A DNA stretch of 64,000 nucleotides from Pedobacter ginsenosidimutans (GTDB taxonomy: Bacteria; Bacteroidota; Bacteroidia; Sphingobacteriales; Sphingobacteriaceae), in contig NZ_LMZQ01000013.1 of NCBI RefSeq assembly GCF_001442625.1, positions 1-64,000 of the forward strand, in the 5' to 3' direction. The notes under the pieces are model-generated. The model was not told where the DNA came from. It did no database searches and worked only from the letters and a program-made list of their open reading frames with translations. Numbering within the stretch: the first letter of the stretch is position 1; each line of letters begins with the position of its first letter. The translations under genes were made by a program, and so were the position numbers. Below, piece by piece: positions 36,512 to 45,530 of the stretch.

Positions 36512-38134
36512 TTAATTCCAATCACTACCGATATCCTTACCAACATTTGGGTTTGCGTTCTTTTCAGATAGTGGGATAGGAAATAAAATATTTTTATCCT
36601 GAAAAGGCTGGGTACCATCTTCGATCTGCCTTTGCGAATTAATGGTCTGCTTAGCTATACCCCAGCGTATCAGATCAAAATAACGGGATTGTTCCCCGGT
36701 CAGTTCCAATTGTCTTTCGCGCATCAAAATGGTCATCGCCTGAGATTGGCTGCCCAAACTGATATAAAGCGGCGCATTAACGCTCGGCCTGCTGCGCACC
36801 TGGTTAATCAGCGCCAATGGCTGCGACCCGGTATTACCCTGTTGTATGTAAGCCTCGGCAAGCATCAGCAATACATCTGCATATCGGATCACCTGCCCGT
36901 TAATGCCGCTTTGCGGGCCACCAAAGCTTGCTACTTTATTATAATACTCATATTTTAAATATTTGTATCCGGCTGAGGCATAGGGAAAGGCTACTGGCCC
37001 GGTTGCGCATTGCTGGCAATATTGGGTTTGCCCCCCGCTTGCAGCATCTCCATAAAAAGTATAAGCTGCACGTGGATCGACATAAGTGGCATTGGTTTGT
37101 GGGTTAGTGTAGGTAAAAGCTTTAACAGCCGTAGTGGTAATAAACACGTTATTCCAATCGTTAAAGCCATATTCCTGTGCACGGGCAGAGTGGCTTGCTT
37201 TTCCACCCCATGTTTCCTGGCCGCCAAATGGGGCATACTGGTTACCGATACCCCAATCGGTCCAGGCTTGGTTCATGACCTGAAAAATGGTTTCCTTATT
37301 AAGGGCAGTATTATTCTGATTCGGATCATCAAACAGGTTGTTATATACGGGCGCGAGCGCATAGGTATATGGAGCCTGTGTCAGTTTGGTCAATTCAGTA
37401 ACAGCGTCTCCCCATTTTTTTTCGTACAGGTATGACTTACCAAGCAATGCAACCGCAGCACCCCTGGTGGTACGCCCAAAACTGGCCGGAGCATATGAAA
37501 TAGGAAGGTCTGCTTGTGCGTCTTTTAAATCCTGTTCAATAAAAGCCCATACATCTGCTACAGCGGCACGGGGCAGGTTAATTTCTTCTGCTGTTGGCAG
37601 AGGGATATATGCTTTACGCAAGGGTACACGTCCGTACAGGTTAACTAGATTGAAGTAAGCATAAGCCCTCAAAAATTTAGCCTCTGCAATATATTGCTTT
37701 TGATTGGCCTGTTCGGTTGCATTGGCAGGGGCCCATGCCTGGGCACGGTTAATCACAACGTTTGCCCGCATTACCATTCGATATAGCGAAGACCACATGG
37801 CTTCTAACTGCGGTTGGTTCGAAGCAAAATTATATTGTGCCAGGGCCAATAGATCCCCCTGGAGTGGTTGGGCATTTTTGGCATCATAGCCTAGCAAATC
37901 AAAAATATAATACCATTCGCGAGCCCACAAACCAGAATGCAATAAAGTAGCATAGCTGGCTATTACGGCTTGATTTAAAGCTGCATCACTTGTGAAATAA
38001 GTATCATAGGTATATGCGCTTTTACTCTGTAAATCCAAATCCTTCTTACATCCCCCGGTTGCAATCATTAAAACGACAACAATCAGATATTTTATATATT
38101 TTTTCATCATTATATCTTTAATATTTTTCATCAT
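36512..38134 (-). CDS. SusD/RagB-family lipoprotein of an enzyme-less SusCD pair
   Basis: Surface glycan-binding protein. The frame starts with ATG at 38134, overlapping the susC stop by one base (TAATG), and a second Met pair at 38110 gives the same lipoprotein with a shorter leader; lipobox ATGGC before KKDLDL. About 532-540 residues. Family signs are YIAEAKFLRAYAYFNLVNLYGRVPL, GAAVALLGKSYLYEKKW, QVIRYADVLLMLAEAYIQQ and RERQLELTGEQSRYFDLIRWG. It is co-transcribed with the upstream susC; no glycosidase or lyase accompanies the pair. Confidence 0.95.
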   Translation of the reverse strand: MMKNIKDIMMKKYIKYLIVVVLMIATGGCKKDLDLQSKSAYTYDTYFTSDAALNQAVIASYATLLHSGLWAREWYYIFDLLGYDAKNAQPLQGDLLALAQYNFASNQPQLEAMWSSLYRMVMRANVVINRAQAWAPANATEQANQKQYIAEAKFLRAYAYFNLVNLYGRVPLRKAYIPLPTAEEINLPRAAVADVWAFIEQDLKDAQADLPISYAPASFGRTTRGAAVALLGKSYLYEKKWGDAVTELTKLTQAPYTYALAPVYNNLFDDPNQNNTALNKETIFQVMNQAWTDWGIGNQYAPFGGQETWGGKASHSARAQEYGFNDWNNVFITTTAVKAFTYTNPQTNATYVDPRAAYTFYGDAASGGQTQYCQQCATGPVAFPYASAGYKYLKYEYYNKVASFGGPQSGINGQVIRYADVLLMLAEAYIQQGNTGSQPLALINQVRSRPSVNAPLYISLGSQSQAMTILMRERQLELTGEQSRYFDLIRWGIAKQTINSQRQIEDGTQPFQDKNILFPIPLSEKNANPNVGKDIGSDWN

Positions 38135-41100
38135 TAAAATCCAACTTGTATGCCCGCCAAAAATGTACGTGGCTGTGGTATCTGTCCGTCATCAATGCCC
38201 CGGTTAAATATATAATCGCTGGCCCCGCCATTAACACCGCCATTGGTTTGGGTGCTTATTTCGGGGTCATATCCTGTATATTTTGTTATGGTAAATAAGT
38301 TTTGAGCTGCTACATAAACCCGTAACCTGCTTAATACATTACCCGAGAAAGAATTTAATGCCGTTTTTGTAAAAGTATAACCTAAGGTTACGTTGCGTAC
38401 CCGCAGGTATGATCCATTCTCAACAAAAAAATCAGAAGGCCTCAAATTCCCTGTTGCCGTAACATTTTGGCCTGCCCTTGGCAAAGCGGCAATATCACCC
38501 GGTTTTCTCCACCTGTTTAAAATGGCGGTAGAAGCATTATGCCCGGTTGAAGCATTTTCGGTATAAAATTTAAGTGAGTTGGCCAATTGAACACCCTGAA
38601 CACCCGAGACAACAATATTGAGGTCGAAGTTTTTATAAGATGCCCCGGCATTAAAACCATATGTAAATTTCGGGATTGGACTGCCCAGTACCTTCTGGTC
38701 TTTGCTATCCACAACACCATCGTTATTAAGATCTTTAAATATAAAATCTCCTGGCAATAATCCATCCTGGTATAAACTGGCTGGATTTCCGGTTCTTTGT
38801 CTGGTAGCTGCATTTAATGCATCAATTTCTGCTTGTGTACTTGCTACATGATCAACAGAATAACCATAAAAAGCACCAATAGGCGAACCTGGTTGTGTTA
38901 ATGTAATACCATTTAAATTATTAAAGTATCCTCCAATTATAGGGGTTGACGATTGTGCCCCCAGTGATAATGTTTTGTTTTGGTTATAACCTCCATTTAC
39001 ACTTACATTGTAATTAAAGTCACTGGTTTTATCAGCATAGGCCAACTGAAATTCGAAACCTTTATTTTGAGCATCTGCAGCATTAGTAATTAAAGTACTG
39101 CTGAATCCGCTTAATCCGCCAATGCCTACGCTTGTCGGTACCGGAATCCCCACTAGCAAACCACTGCTTTTTCGGTTATAGTAATCAAGGGTAAGCGTAA
39201 GTTTGTTTTTCAGAAAGCCAAGATCAAGCCCGATATCGGTCTGGTCTGTCTGTTCCCATCTCAACAGTGGGTTTGCAATCGAAGTTACAGTAGTTCCGTT
39301 TACAAAACTTTTGTTATCCCCCAGTGAATAAATCAGGTTGCCGGTCGGTGAACCGCCAAAAGTAAATACCTGTGTTGTGGTTAAACCAAACTTATTATTG
39401 CCTGTACGGCCCCAGCCTATGCGAAATTTTGCATCGCTGATAAACGGAAGTGCCGATTTAACAAATTCTTCTTCACTGATACGCCATGCAAAACCAACTC
39501 CTGGAAAGTTACCGTAACGGCTTTGAGGTCCAAAGTTTGAGGATCCGTCACGGCGGATACTTCCGGATAAGATATACCGATCGTTAAAGGTATATACCAA
39601 CCGGCCATAATAAGAGATAGCCCGGCCAAACTGTGTATAATAACCCGATGTGTTGGCCTGACTGGTGATGGTTGGCGCTACGCCTATATCTTTCACATTA
39701 TCATTCAACATTCCTGTACCCAGTACGCTCAGGTATTTGCTCGATCCGGCATCAATATAACTGGTACCTGCGGTTGCCGATATACTGTGTTTTCCAAAAA
39801 TACGGTTGTACGACAGGTAGTTTTCAAAAGTATAATTGGAATAACTGTTAAATGCACGGCCTGCCTGCCGACTGAAACCCAGGTTGTTGGATGTAATATA
39901 AGGTATCTGGTAAGAATCGTTTGTCGAAGTACCGTATACACCCGCCAGCTGTGACCTAAAAGTTAAACCTTTAATAATATTTACTTCGCCAAAAACCTGC
40001 GGATACAATACCAGATCGTTGCTTGATAAAGTTTGAACACCTAAACTCTGTAATGGATTTACGGCATTACTGTTGTCATCAACATTGGTAAGGATAGAGT
40101 AGCCGCCCAAAATAGCGGGGTCGTATATTGGCTGATAAGGGGCGTAGCTGATAGCGTTTAATATGCTTGCTGTCTGTCCGTTAGTATTGGTGTAACGGAT
40201 GTTAAGGCTTTGTCCGAAATGAAAACGCCCTAGCTTTTCGTCCAATGAAAAACGGCTGTTTAATCTTCTTAAACGGTAATCTTTAACAATAGCCTGCTGG
40301 GTTAAATAACCTATTGAGAGATTATAGGTAACCTTTTCGCTGCCTCCGCTTATACTTGCATTGTTTTGGGTAGATAAAGCTGTTTTAAATATTTCTTTTT
40401 GCCAGTCGGTACGGTCAACACCAACAAAAGGAGTATTTAGTTTGGCCGGAGGCGTAAGATTGTTGGTAGCAGCTATATCTTTAAGAAGGTTGACATAATC
40501 ATTTGCATTAAGCAGGTCAAGTTGTTTACGCACTGATGAAGTACCAACCTGCGAGTCAAATAATATCTGCGGGGTACCGCTTTTAGCCTTTTTAGTGGTA
40601 ACGATAACCACACCATTAGCGGCAGCGACACCATAAATGGCGGTTGAGGCCGCATCTTTTAAAATGGTAATATTATCAATGTCCTGCGGGTTGATTGTAT
40701 TAAAAAGATTGGCATCACTCTGTATGCCGTCTACAACATACAATGGTTCCACATTGGTAAACGAGCCCGTACCGCGTACAATGATCTGGGCATTTGAACC
40801 AGGATTACCGTTTGAATTTAATACTTGTACACCAGGGGCCTTACCGATGAGGAGCTGTGCGGCACTGGTATTGGTGTTAGCGCCAGCATCCTTCGCGGCC
40901 ACAACATTTACCGAACCTATCAGGTCCTTTTTTCGGGCGGTTCCATAGCCTATTACTACTACATCATTTAGTGCACTTACATCACTCTGCAGTTTTATAT
41001 TCAGTACTGTTTTTCCGTTTAATTTAACTTCCTGCTTTGTGAATCCAATAGAAGAAAATACGAGCGTAGCATCCTGTGGTACATTAACCGAATAAGAACC

Positions 41101-41313
41101 ATCGGTACCAGTAACCATACCATTCTGCTTTCCTTTTTCCAATACTGTAACTCCTGGAAGTGGACTGTTATCATCGGCTGATGTTACAACTCCTTTAATG
41201 TTGACTGTTTGTGCCATAACGGGCAATGCACTCATCGGCACAAACAACAGCAGTAAGAGCCATAATCTGGCTGGTACTAGCAGCCTTGTTAAATGGGTAA
41301 TTTTCATGCTCAT
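38134..41313 (-). CDS. SusC/RagA-family TonB-dependent transporter
   Basis: Outer-membrane importer of 1059 residues. It has a signal peptide (ending ALPVMAQ), a carboxypeptidase-like domain (GVVTSADDNSPLPGVTVLEKG), the linker LNDVVVIGYGTARKKDLIGSV, the plug (QLLIGKAPGVQVLNSNGNPG; ITILKDAASTAIYGVAAANG) and a barrel ending in Phe. No STN domain. It is distinct from the SusC at 20469-23792 in length and plug loop, so it probably takes a different substrate. The upstream AraC-type gene on the same strand is the likely regulator. Confidence 0.96.
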   Translation of the reverse strand: MSMKITHLTRLLVPARLWLLLLLFVPMSALPVMAQTVNIKGVVTSADDNSPLPGVTVLEKGKQNGMVTGTDGSYSVNVPQDATLVFSSIGFTKQEVKLNGKTVLNIKLQSDVSALNDVVVIGYGTARKKDLIGSVNVVAAKDAGANTNTSAAQLLIGKAPGVQVLNSNGNPGSNAQIIVRGTGSFTNVEPLYVVDGIQSDANLFNTINPQDIDNITILKDAASTAIYGVAAANGVVIVTTKKAKSGTPQILFDSQVGTSSVRKQLDLLNANDYVNLLKDIAATNNLTPPAKLNTPFVGVDRTDWQKEIFKTALSTQNNASISGGSEKVTYNLSIGYLTQQAIVKDYRLRRLNSRFSLDEKLGRFHFGQSLNIRYTNTNGQTASILNAISYAPYQPIYDPAILGGYSILTNVDDNSNAVNPLQSLGVQTLSSNDLVLYPQVFGEVNIIKGLTFRSQLAGVYGTSTNDSYQIPYITSNNLGFSRQAGRAFNSYSNYTFENYLSYNRIFGKHSISATAGTSYIDAGSSKYLSVLGTGMLNDNVKDIGVAPTITSQANTSGYYTQFGRAISYYGRLVYTFNDRYILSGSIRRDGSSNFGPQSRYGNFPGVGFAWRISEEEFVKSALPFISDAKFRIGWGRTGNNKFGLTTTQVFTFGGSPTGNLIYSLGDNKSFVNGTTVTSIANPLLRWEQTDQTDIGLDLGFLKNKLTLTLDYYNRKSSGLLVGIPVPTSVGIGGLSGFSSTLITNAADAQNKGFEFQLAYADKTSDFNYNVSVNGGYNQNKTLSLGAQSSTPIIGGYFNNLNGITLTQPGSPIGAFYGYSVDHVASTQAEIDALNAATRQRTGNPASLYQDGLLPGDFIFKDLNNDGVVDSKDQKVLGSPIPKFTYGFNAGASYKNFDLNIVVSGVQGVQLANSLKFYTENASTGHNASTAILNRWRKPGDIAALPRAGQNVTATGNLRPSDFFVENGSYLRVRNVTLGYTFTKTALNSFSGNVLSRLRVYVAAQNLFTITKYTGYDPEISTQTNGGVNGGASDYIFNRGIDDGQIPQPRTFLAGIQVGF

Positions 41314-41908
41314 AATTGTTTTTTTTATTATAAATGGTTATTTCTAAGTATTATCAAATGTCGGACTGAACACGGACAGCAACCCACAAGTCTGGAGGCG
41401 TAGCTGGATTGATTATAAAAGTGGAAGACGGTCTATATGGTCAGCGTTTCTAAAATAGCCATAACCTGATTTCCTAAAGGGCACATTTGATAAAAAATAG
41501 GTATATAAATGTTAACTTATTTGCTGTCTTAGTCTTGCCAGAAAGTGGCAAACTGGGTATAAATACGGAGTTCTTTGTATCAGGTTAACATGTACAAACT
41601 AAGTTTAGAGGTATCTAAACAGACATATAGAAAGAAAAGAAGAGGCTGATATCACTGCAAATAAACAAATCGAAGCAGTTCTTACTTCATCTAGAACGGT
41701 ACAAATGATAATCAGATCTTTCTGATTGCGACAAGGCAGGATGATTACGATCATAGCTATCATTTTTTGTGGGCGTAAACTACAATCCAGCGATGTGTTG
41801 CTCCACAAGGACTAAGCGATAATCATATCCGTTACATCGTTCAGTTATCTCATGCTGAATGGGGTTTTAAAACAATCGGCAATATTAACTTCAATACAAA
41901 TATTTAGT
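41314..41908 (-). promoter_or_regulatory. 595-bp leader/promoter region between the AraC regulator gene and susC
   Basis: No convincing gene. It is AT-rich close to the susC start and should hold the susC promoter and perhaps an AraC-type operator. I did not find an exact TAnnTTTG box at a sensible distance from the start. A 67-codon frame at 41605-41808 has no recognisable features. Confidence 0.35.
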
Positions 41909-42796
41909 CTAATGGTTAAAACCAACCTGGTATATCTGTTTCTTATATATGCTGGGTGCCATGCCGGTTAACTTTTTGAAGGTTTTAGAAAAGTAGGAAA
42001 GATTATCAAATCCGGTCTGGGCACAAATCTCTGAGTATGACATTCTGCTTGTCGCCATTAGATACTGTGCCCGTTCAACGCGTTTTTCGTTTATATAATT
42101 CAAAGGTCTGGTTCCCGTATGCTGTTTAAACTGCCTTGAAAAATAATCGGGATTTTGATTTACGCGAGAAGCAAGCTGATATACAGAAAGGTCTGTGTGT
42201 AAATTGATAAGGATATAATTTAAAGTTTCTGCAATTTTTACCGGTATAAGTTTGTGTTCCGGACTTTTGAAAAGCTGGGGGTTTAGGAACCTGGCAGTTA
42301 ACAGCATCAGAATCCCTTGGGTTTCCAGATATGCCGAAGCGTTCTGTTGGTTGTTAAGTTCCTGATATTCTTTATAGTAAATGTCTTTTTCATAAACTTT
42401 AGGATTATCAGACCTATTGATTCCTCTTCCAGGGTTAATCTGGAGCAGCCTGCCAAAAAGATTAAGATCTATTTCGGTCGCCGCTGTCTTTAATACATTT
42501 CTGTTATTGGCAAAAAGTGAACTTCCATCTGTCGAATCCTCAAAAAACTGGACAAAATACTGGCCCAGATAATTCTTACAGTTTAAATTACATAGCGTGA
42601 AACTGGGAACAATATACAAATAGCCTGGCTCTAGCTTTAGCAAGCTTTCAGCATCTGATATTTCACCTTCTCCCTCATCTATATAGTAAATGCGATAGTA
42701 CGGGCTGATCACATTTCTATAATTCCATTTGGAGTTAAGTCGCACATAATCAACATTAAGAAGTGAAAAGCTATGCCGTAAGTTTCTTTTGATCAT
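41909..42796 (-). CDS. AraC-family transcriptional regulator
   Basis: A 295-residue regulator with an N-terminal sugar-binding-like cupin half (SPYYRIYYIDEGEGEI; KLEPGYLYIVPSFTLC) and a C-terminal double helix-turn-helix (about 195-290): DLSVYQLASRVNQNPDYFSRQFKQHTGTRPLNYINEKRV, then SYSEICAQTGFDNLSYFSKTFKKLTGMAPSIYKK. It lies upstream of the enzyme-less susCD on the same strand and probably activates it. The ligand is unknown. Confidence 0.93.
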   Translation of the reverse strand: MIKRNLRHSFSLLNVDYVRLNSKWNYRNVISPYYRIYYIDEGEGEISDAESLLKLEPGYLYIVPSFTLCNLNCKNYLGQYFVQFFEDSTDGSSLFANNRNVLKTAATEIDLNLFGRLLQINPGRGINRSDNPKVYEKDIYYKEYQELNNQQNASAYLETQGILMLLTARFLNPQLFKSPEHKLIPVKIAETLNYILINLHTDLSVYQLASRVNQNPDYFSRQFKQHTGTRPLNYINEKRVERAQYLMATSRMSYSEICAQTGFDNLSYFSKTFKKLTGMAPSIYKKQIYQVGFNH

Positions 42797-43295
42797 CTCA
42801 ACTACATTAATATTTTTGAACGCATGCGTAAGATTTCAAATATAATAAAAATCGGTTTTTTACAAATGTCCCCTTTTCAATTAAATATGAAAGAGGATAA
42901 AACTAAGGAAAGCACTTAAAATAATTGTAATCAGGCACCTTCAGACACAGCTTAAGTCTTTTTTTCAGTATCCGTATTTTTTTTAGAAAAAAAAAGACAA
43001 CCAAAGGAGCCGGCAGAATAGAAATCAATAATACTGGCTACAGGCGTAAGAAACACAAAAAGTCGGTTTTTCACAAAAAAAGTCAGCACGATTGATAAAA
43101 ACAGAGCGATCTGCAGGCCATGAAGTTTCAGTCTAACTCACAGCCTTTTTATGTACTGCTCAATCTTAAAACTGAATCACAATTAACCGATAAAAGCGTT
43201 AAAATCAAGTATCACCAAGTTAATTATTCGTTTCACCACGCTAATACGGAAATATGAAAATAAAAGCCTAGAATTAAGCAACTGGCTACTAAGCA
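42797..43295. other. 499-bp divergent intergenic region
   Basis: AT-rich, with several poly-T/poly-A runs near 42960-43000 and 43060-43080. It must hold promoters for the AraC gene (minus) and the 383-residue protein (plus). It contains one small open frame, described separately; nothing else is recognised. Confidence 0.4.
43120..43257 (+). CDS. Possible 45-residue protein, doubtful
   Basis: An ATG frame beginning MKFQSNSQPFYVLLNLK and ending at TGA 43255-43257. It ends 38 bases before the 383-residue gene, same strand. The composition is protein-like (mixed polar and aromatic residues), but there is no known family and no strong ribosome-binding site. It could be a leader peptide or chance. 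Confidence 0.25.
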   Translation: MKFQSNSQPFYVLLNLKTESQLTDKSVKIKYHQVNYSFHHANTEI

Positions 43296-44447
43296 ATGAT
43301 GTATGAACTTATAAGTTTCAGGGAAATAATTTTAGATACCCTTACCACAGGAACAGCATATAAATGGCCACATAAGGAACTACAAGATGAAATCGTAAAG
43401 GAAAGCAAACGGATATTCAGCTCCATTCAGCATAATATTACACAAATAGAGCCAGATAGATCAAAGGTTTATCTAACACAACATCAAAGAGGATTGATTC
43501 AATTAATGGATGAGTTAGAAGTTATGGTGGACCGGGATAACCCTAATGCAGATCAAAAAAACAAAACTGAAGAAATTAGTGGCATAGCAAATCTGCTCAA
43601 CCAGATGGTTTTGGATCTTCAGCAGCATTTACCATATTATTTCGACCATCATAGCCCTGTCTCCATAATTACCCAGAAACAGGTATTATTAAAAATTGCG
43701 AAAAATTCCAGCCAGATCCTAAAAAACCTTGAAGAACTGCATACCGATAATGAAACCATCGCGGTCCTTACGCAAATCTTTGAACACCTAAATAGTGATA
43801 TAAGCCGTTTCACTTTCGAACAGGCCGGATATCTACGTGATTTTTTCGAATCACTTAAAATGGAGTTAAAGAAATTTGCGTTCCCTTTACAAATGCCAGG
43901 AATTATCCTGCTGCTTACCTCCTTAAATTTCAATCACCCATCTTTTTATCATTCTTGCTGCAGTCATTTTAATCATGAACTTCAACGGTGCGAAAACATT
44001 AACGAGCAATATAGATTACTCCATTTCTTTAAAAAGTTAATTGGGCAGGTCTTTAAAACCATAATCATACCGTACAATAGAAATTTGCCCGATATTGACG
44101 AATCACTAATGAGGTACCTAGAAAGTGAGATCAGCTACCTCAAATCAATTGATACTATAGCCGAAGACTTAAGTTCTGGTGGTATTTTGGACAGTTATTT
44201 TAAAGTAAATTTTACCGTAAGGCAGCTCGCAATGTTTATACATCTACAAGTCGAGGCAGGCATCATCATAACCCAAAGCCCCAAGACACTACATCAATAT
44301 GTTACGAAACATTATAGTACTGTAGAAAAAGATAACGTATCAGAAAAGAGCTTTAAAAATGCTTACTATGGAAATGCCGGAAAGGATGTTGAAAAAGTGA
44401 TTGATAAGATTGTCACCATGTTGGCCATTGCCCAGGAAAAATACTAG
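43296..44447 (+). CDS. Helical protein of unknown function (possibly RteC-related)
   Basis: I do not recognise this protein with certainty. It has 383 residues, no signal peptide and no membrane segment, so it is cytoplasmic and mostly helical. The start at 43296 (MMYELISFREI) could also be the next Met. The C-terminal ~85 residues (FTVRQLAMFIHLQVEAGII, TLHQYVTKHYSTVEKDNVS, KSFKNAYYG) resemble an end module seen in many Bacteroidota regulatory or mobile-element proteins, including RteC-like ones. That comparison is from memory and weak. A Cys/His cluster (HPSFYHSCCSHFNHE) lies near the middle. Its stop overlaps the stop of the small convergent gene by four bases. Confidence 0.6.
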   Translation: MMYELISFREIILDTLTTGTAYKWPHKELQDEIVKESKRIFSSIQHNITQIEPDRSKVYLTQHQRGLIQLMDELEVMVDRDNPNADQKNKTEEISGIANLLNQMVLDLQQHLPYYFDHHSPVSIITQKQVLLKIAKNSSQILKNLEELHTDNETIAVLTQIFEHLNSDISRFTFEQAGYLRDFFESLKMELKKFAFPLQMPGIILLLTSLNFNHPSFYHSCCSHFNHELQRCENINEQYRLLHFFKKLIGQVFKTIIIPYNRNLPDIDESLMRYLESEISYLKSIDTIAEDLSSGGILDSYFKVNFTVRQLAMFIHLQVEAGIIITQSPKTLHQYVTKHYSTVEKDNVSEKSFKNAYYGNAGKDVEKVIDKIVTMLAIAQEKY

Positions 44448-44674
44448 CCAAGAAGATATAACAAATCCTTCCGGTGTAAAAAATCAACAAATTCAAAATA
44501 CCAGTGCTCAGAGTAATCATCCAGTTCATGTAAATCCTTTTGGTTGGTTCCTATAATATCCTGAAGCGTAAAAAAACCCATTAGCTTACTTCTAAGCTTA
44601 AAATTATCGGATAGTGGAAGTTCTGCAATTGGCAGATTGAGGAGAAAGTGATTTGATTGGGAAAAACTATCCAT
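44444..44674 (-). CDS. Small RNA-polymerase alpha-CTD-like protein
   Basis: A 76-residue protein whose pattern LPIAELPLSDNFKLRSKL, GFFTLQDIIGTNQKDLHEL, FEFVDFLHRKDLLYL follows the spacing of the C-terminal domain of RNA polymerase alpha (PVDDLELTVRSANCL, IGDLVQRTEVELL, EIKDVLASRGL). The GKKS DNA-contacting motif of alpha is replaced by YSEHWY, so DNA binding may be lost or altered. It is convergent with the 383-residue gene, overlapping at the stops. Role unknown: it could contact activators or be a stand-alone helix-hairpin-helix domain. Confidence 0.55.
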   Translation of the reverse strand: MDSFSQSNHFLLNLPIAELPLSDNFKLRSKLMGFFTLQDIIGTNQKDLHELDDYSEHWYFEFVDFLHRKDLLYLLG

Positions 44675-44854
44675 AAAAAAGCGTGGGTTAACCCGATATC
44701 CGCTTTAGAGGCACCGCAAAATGCCCAGACACAAGATAAACAGGCACCCACGCATAGCGTAGGCAACCATCTATTTTTTCCTGTGTCTTTTGAAGTTTTG
44801 CGGTTTTCTAAAACAGTAAAATAGCGTTCGCTACAATATCAAATATGTAATTAA

Positions 44855-45292
44855 TTTTTATTTCATGGCTCAAATATAATAGAGGTTGTTAATGAGGTAC
44901 TTTCAGAATATTACGATGCACAGCGCCTTGTAAGTGAAAATGAAGGTGCATTTTTCTTACGCACAAATGGCGAACGCGGCAGACTGACCAAAGTACTTAA
45001 AAAAGACATTATCTATCTCCAGGGCTCAAACAACCATGTGCACATTTACACACCAACAAATGATTACTCGGTATACATGACCATTAAGGAAATGGAGGAA
45101 AAACTCCAGGAAAATGAGCACTTCTACCGAGTTCACAAATCATACATGATCAACACTACATTTGTAAAGGAAATTAATGGACACAAAATAGATCTTGGAA
45201 AGTATGAAGTGCTCATGACGCCACAGTACAAAGAGGCATTTATGGATTATATTGAAAACCAAACCCTTGTCTCGAAACGTCTAAGGGGTTGA
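44855..45292 (+). pseudogene. LytTR DNA-binding domain fragment without a start codon
   Basis: The open frame after the in-frame TAA at 44852-44854 encodes IIEVVNEVLSEYYDAQRLVS, then a LytTR domain (KVLKKDIIYLQGSNNHVHIY; YRVHKSYMINTTFVKEINGH; EVLMTPQYKEAFMDYI). No ATG, GTG or TTG opens the frame before the middle of the domain (GTG at 45038). An ATG at 44865 lies 17 bases before the GAG at 44882, one base out of frame. Normal LytTR response regulators have a receiver domain of about 120 residues first; none is visible upstream. Either a 5'-truncated regulator or a stand-alone LytTR protein whose start has been frameshifted. Confidence 0.65.
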
Positions 45293-45530
45293 CTCCTGCA
45301 AGCCGGTAAGTGTTGTAATTACTGTAACTGTACTGGTTGTTGGATCAGTTTTTTGAAAGCGTACACTAGCCGCTTTTTGGGAGCGGAAAACAAATGCGGT
45401 TTTCCGGGTTAATTTTAAGTCTGTGATTCTTTTCATAGAGGGAAATTAGTCCTGGCAAAACCCAAAAAAGATCTTGTTACGCAAAGCAATTATTGACTGA
45501 TGTGAAACCGAATTTTAACCAAAGAACAAA

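Noticed and set aside
36632..37435. Plus-strand frames of 108 and 141 codons
   Set aside because: They lie antisense to the well-supported susD gene at 36512-38134 and have no features of their own.
41605..41808. A 67-codon minus-strand frame upstream of susC
   Set aside because: No ribosome-binding site, family pattern or neighbouring logic; it lies in the promoter region of susC.
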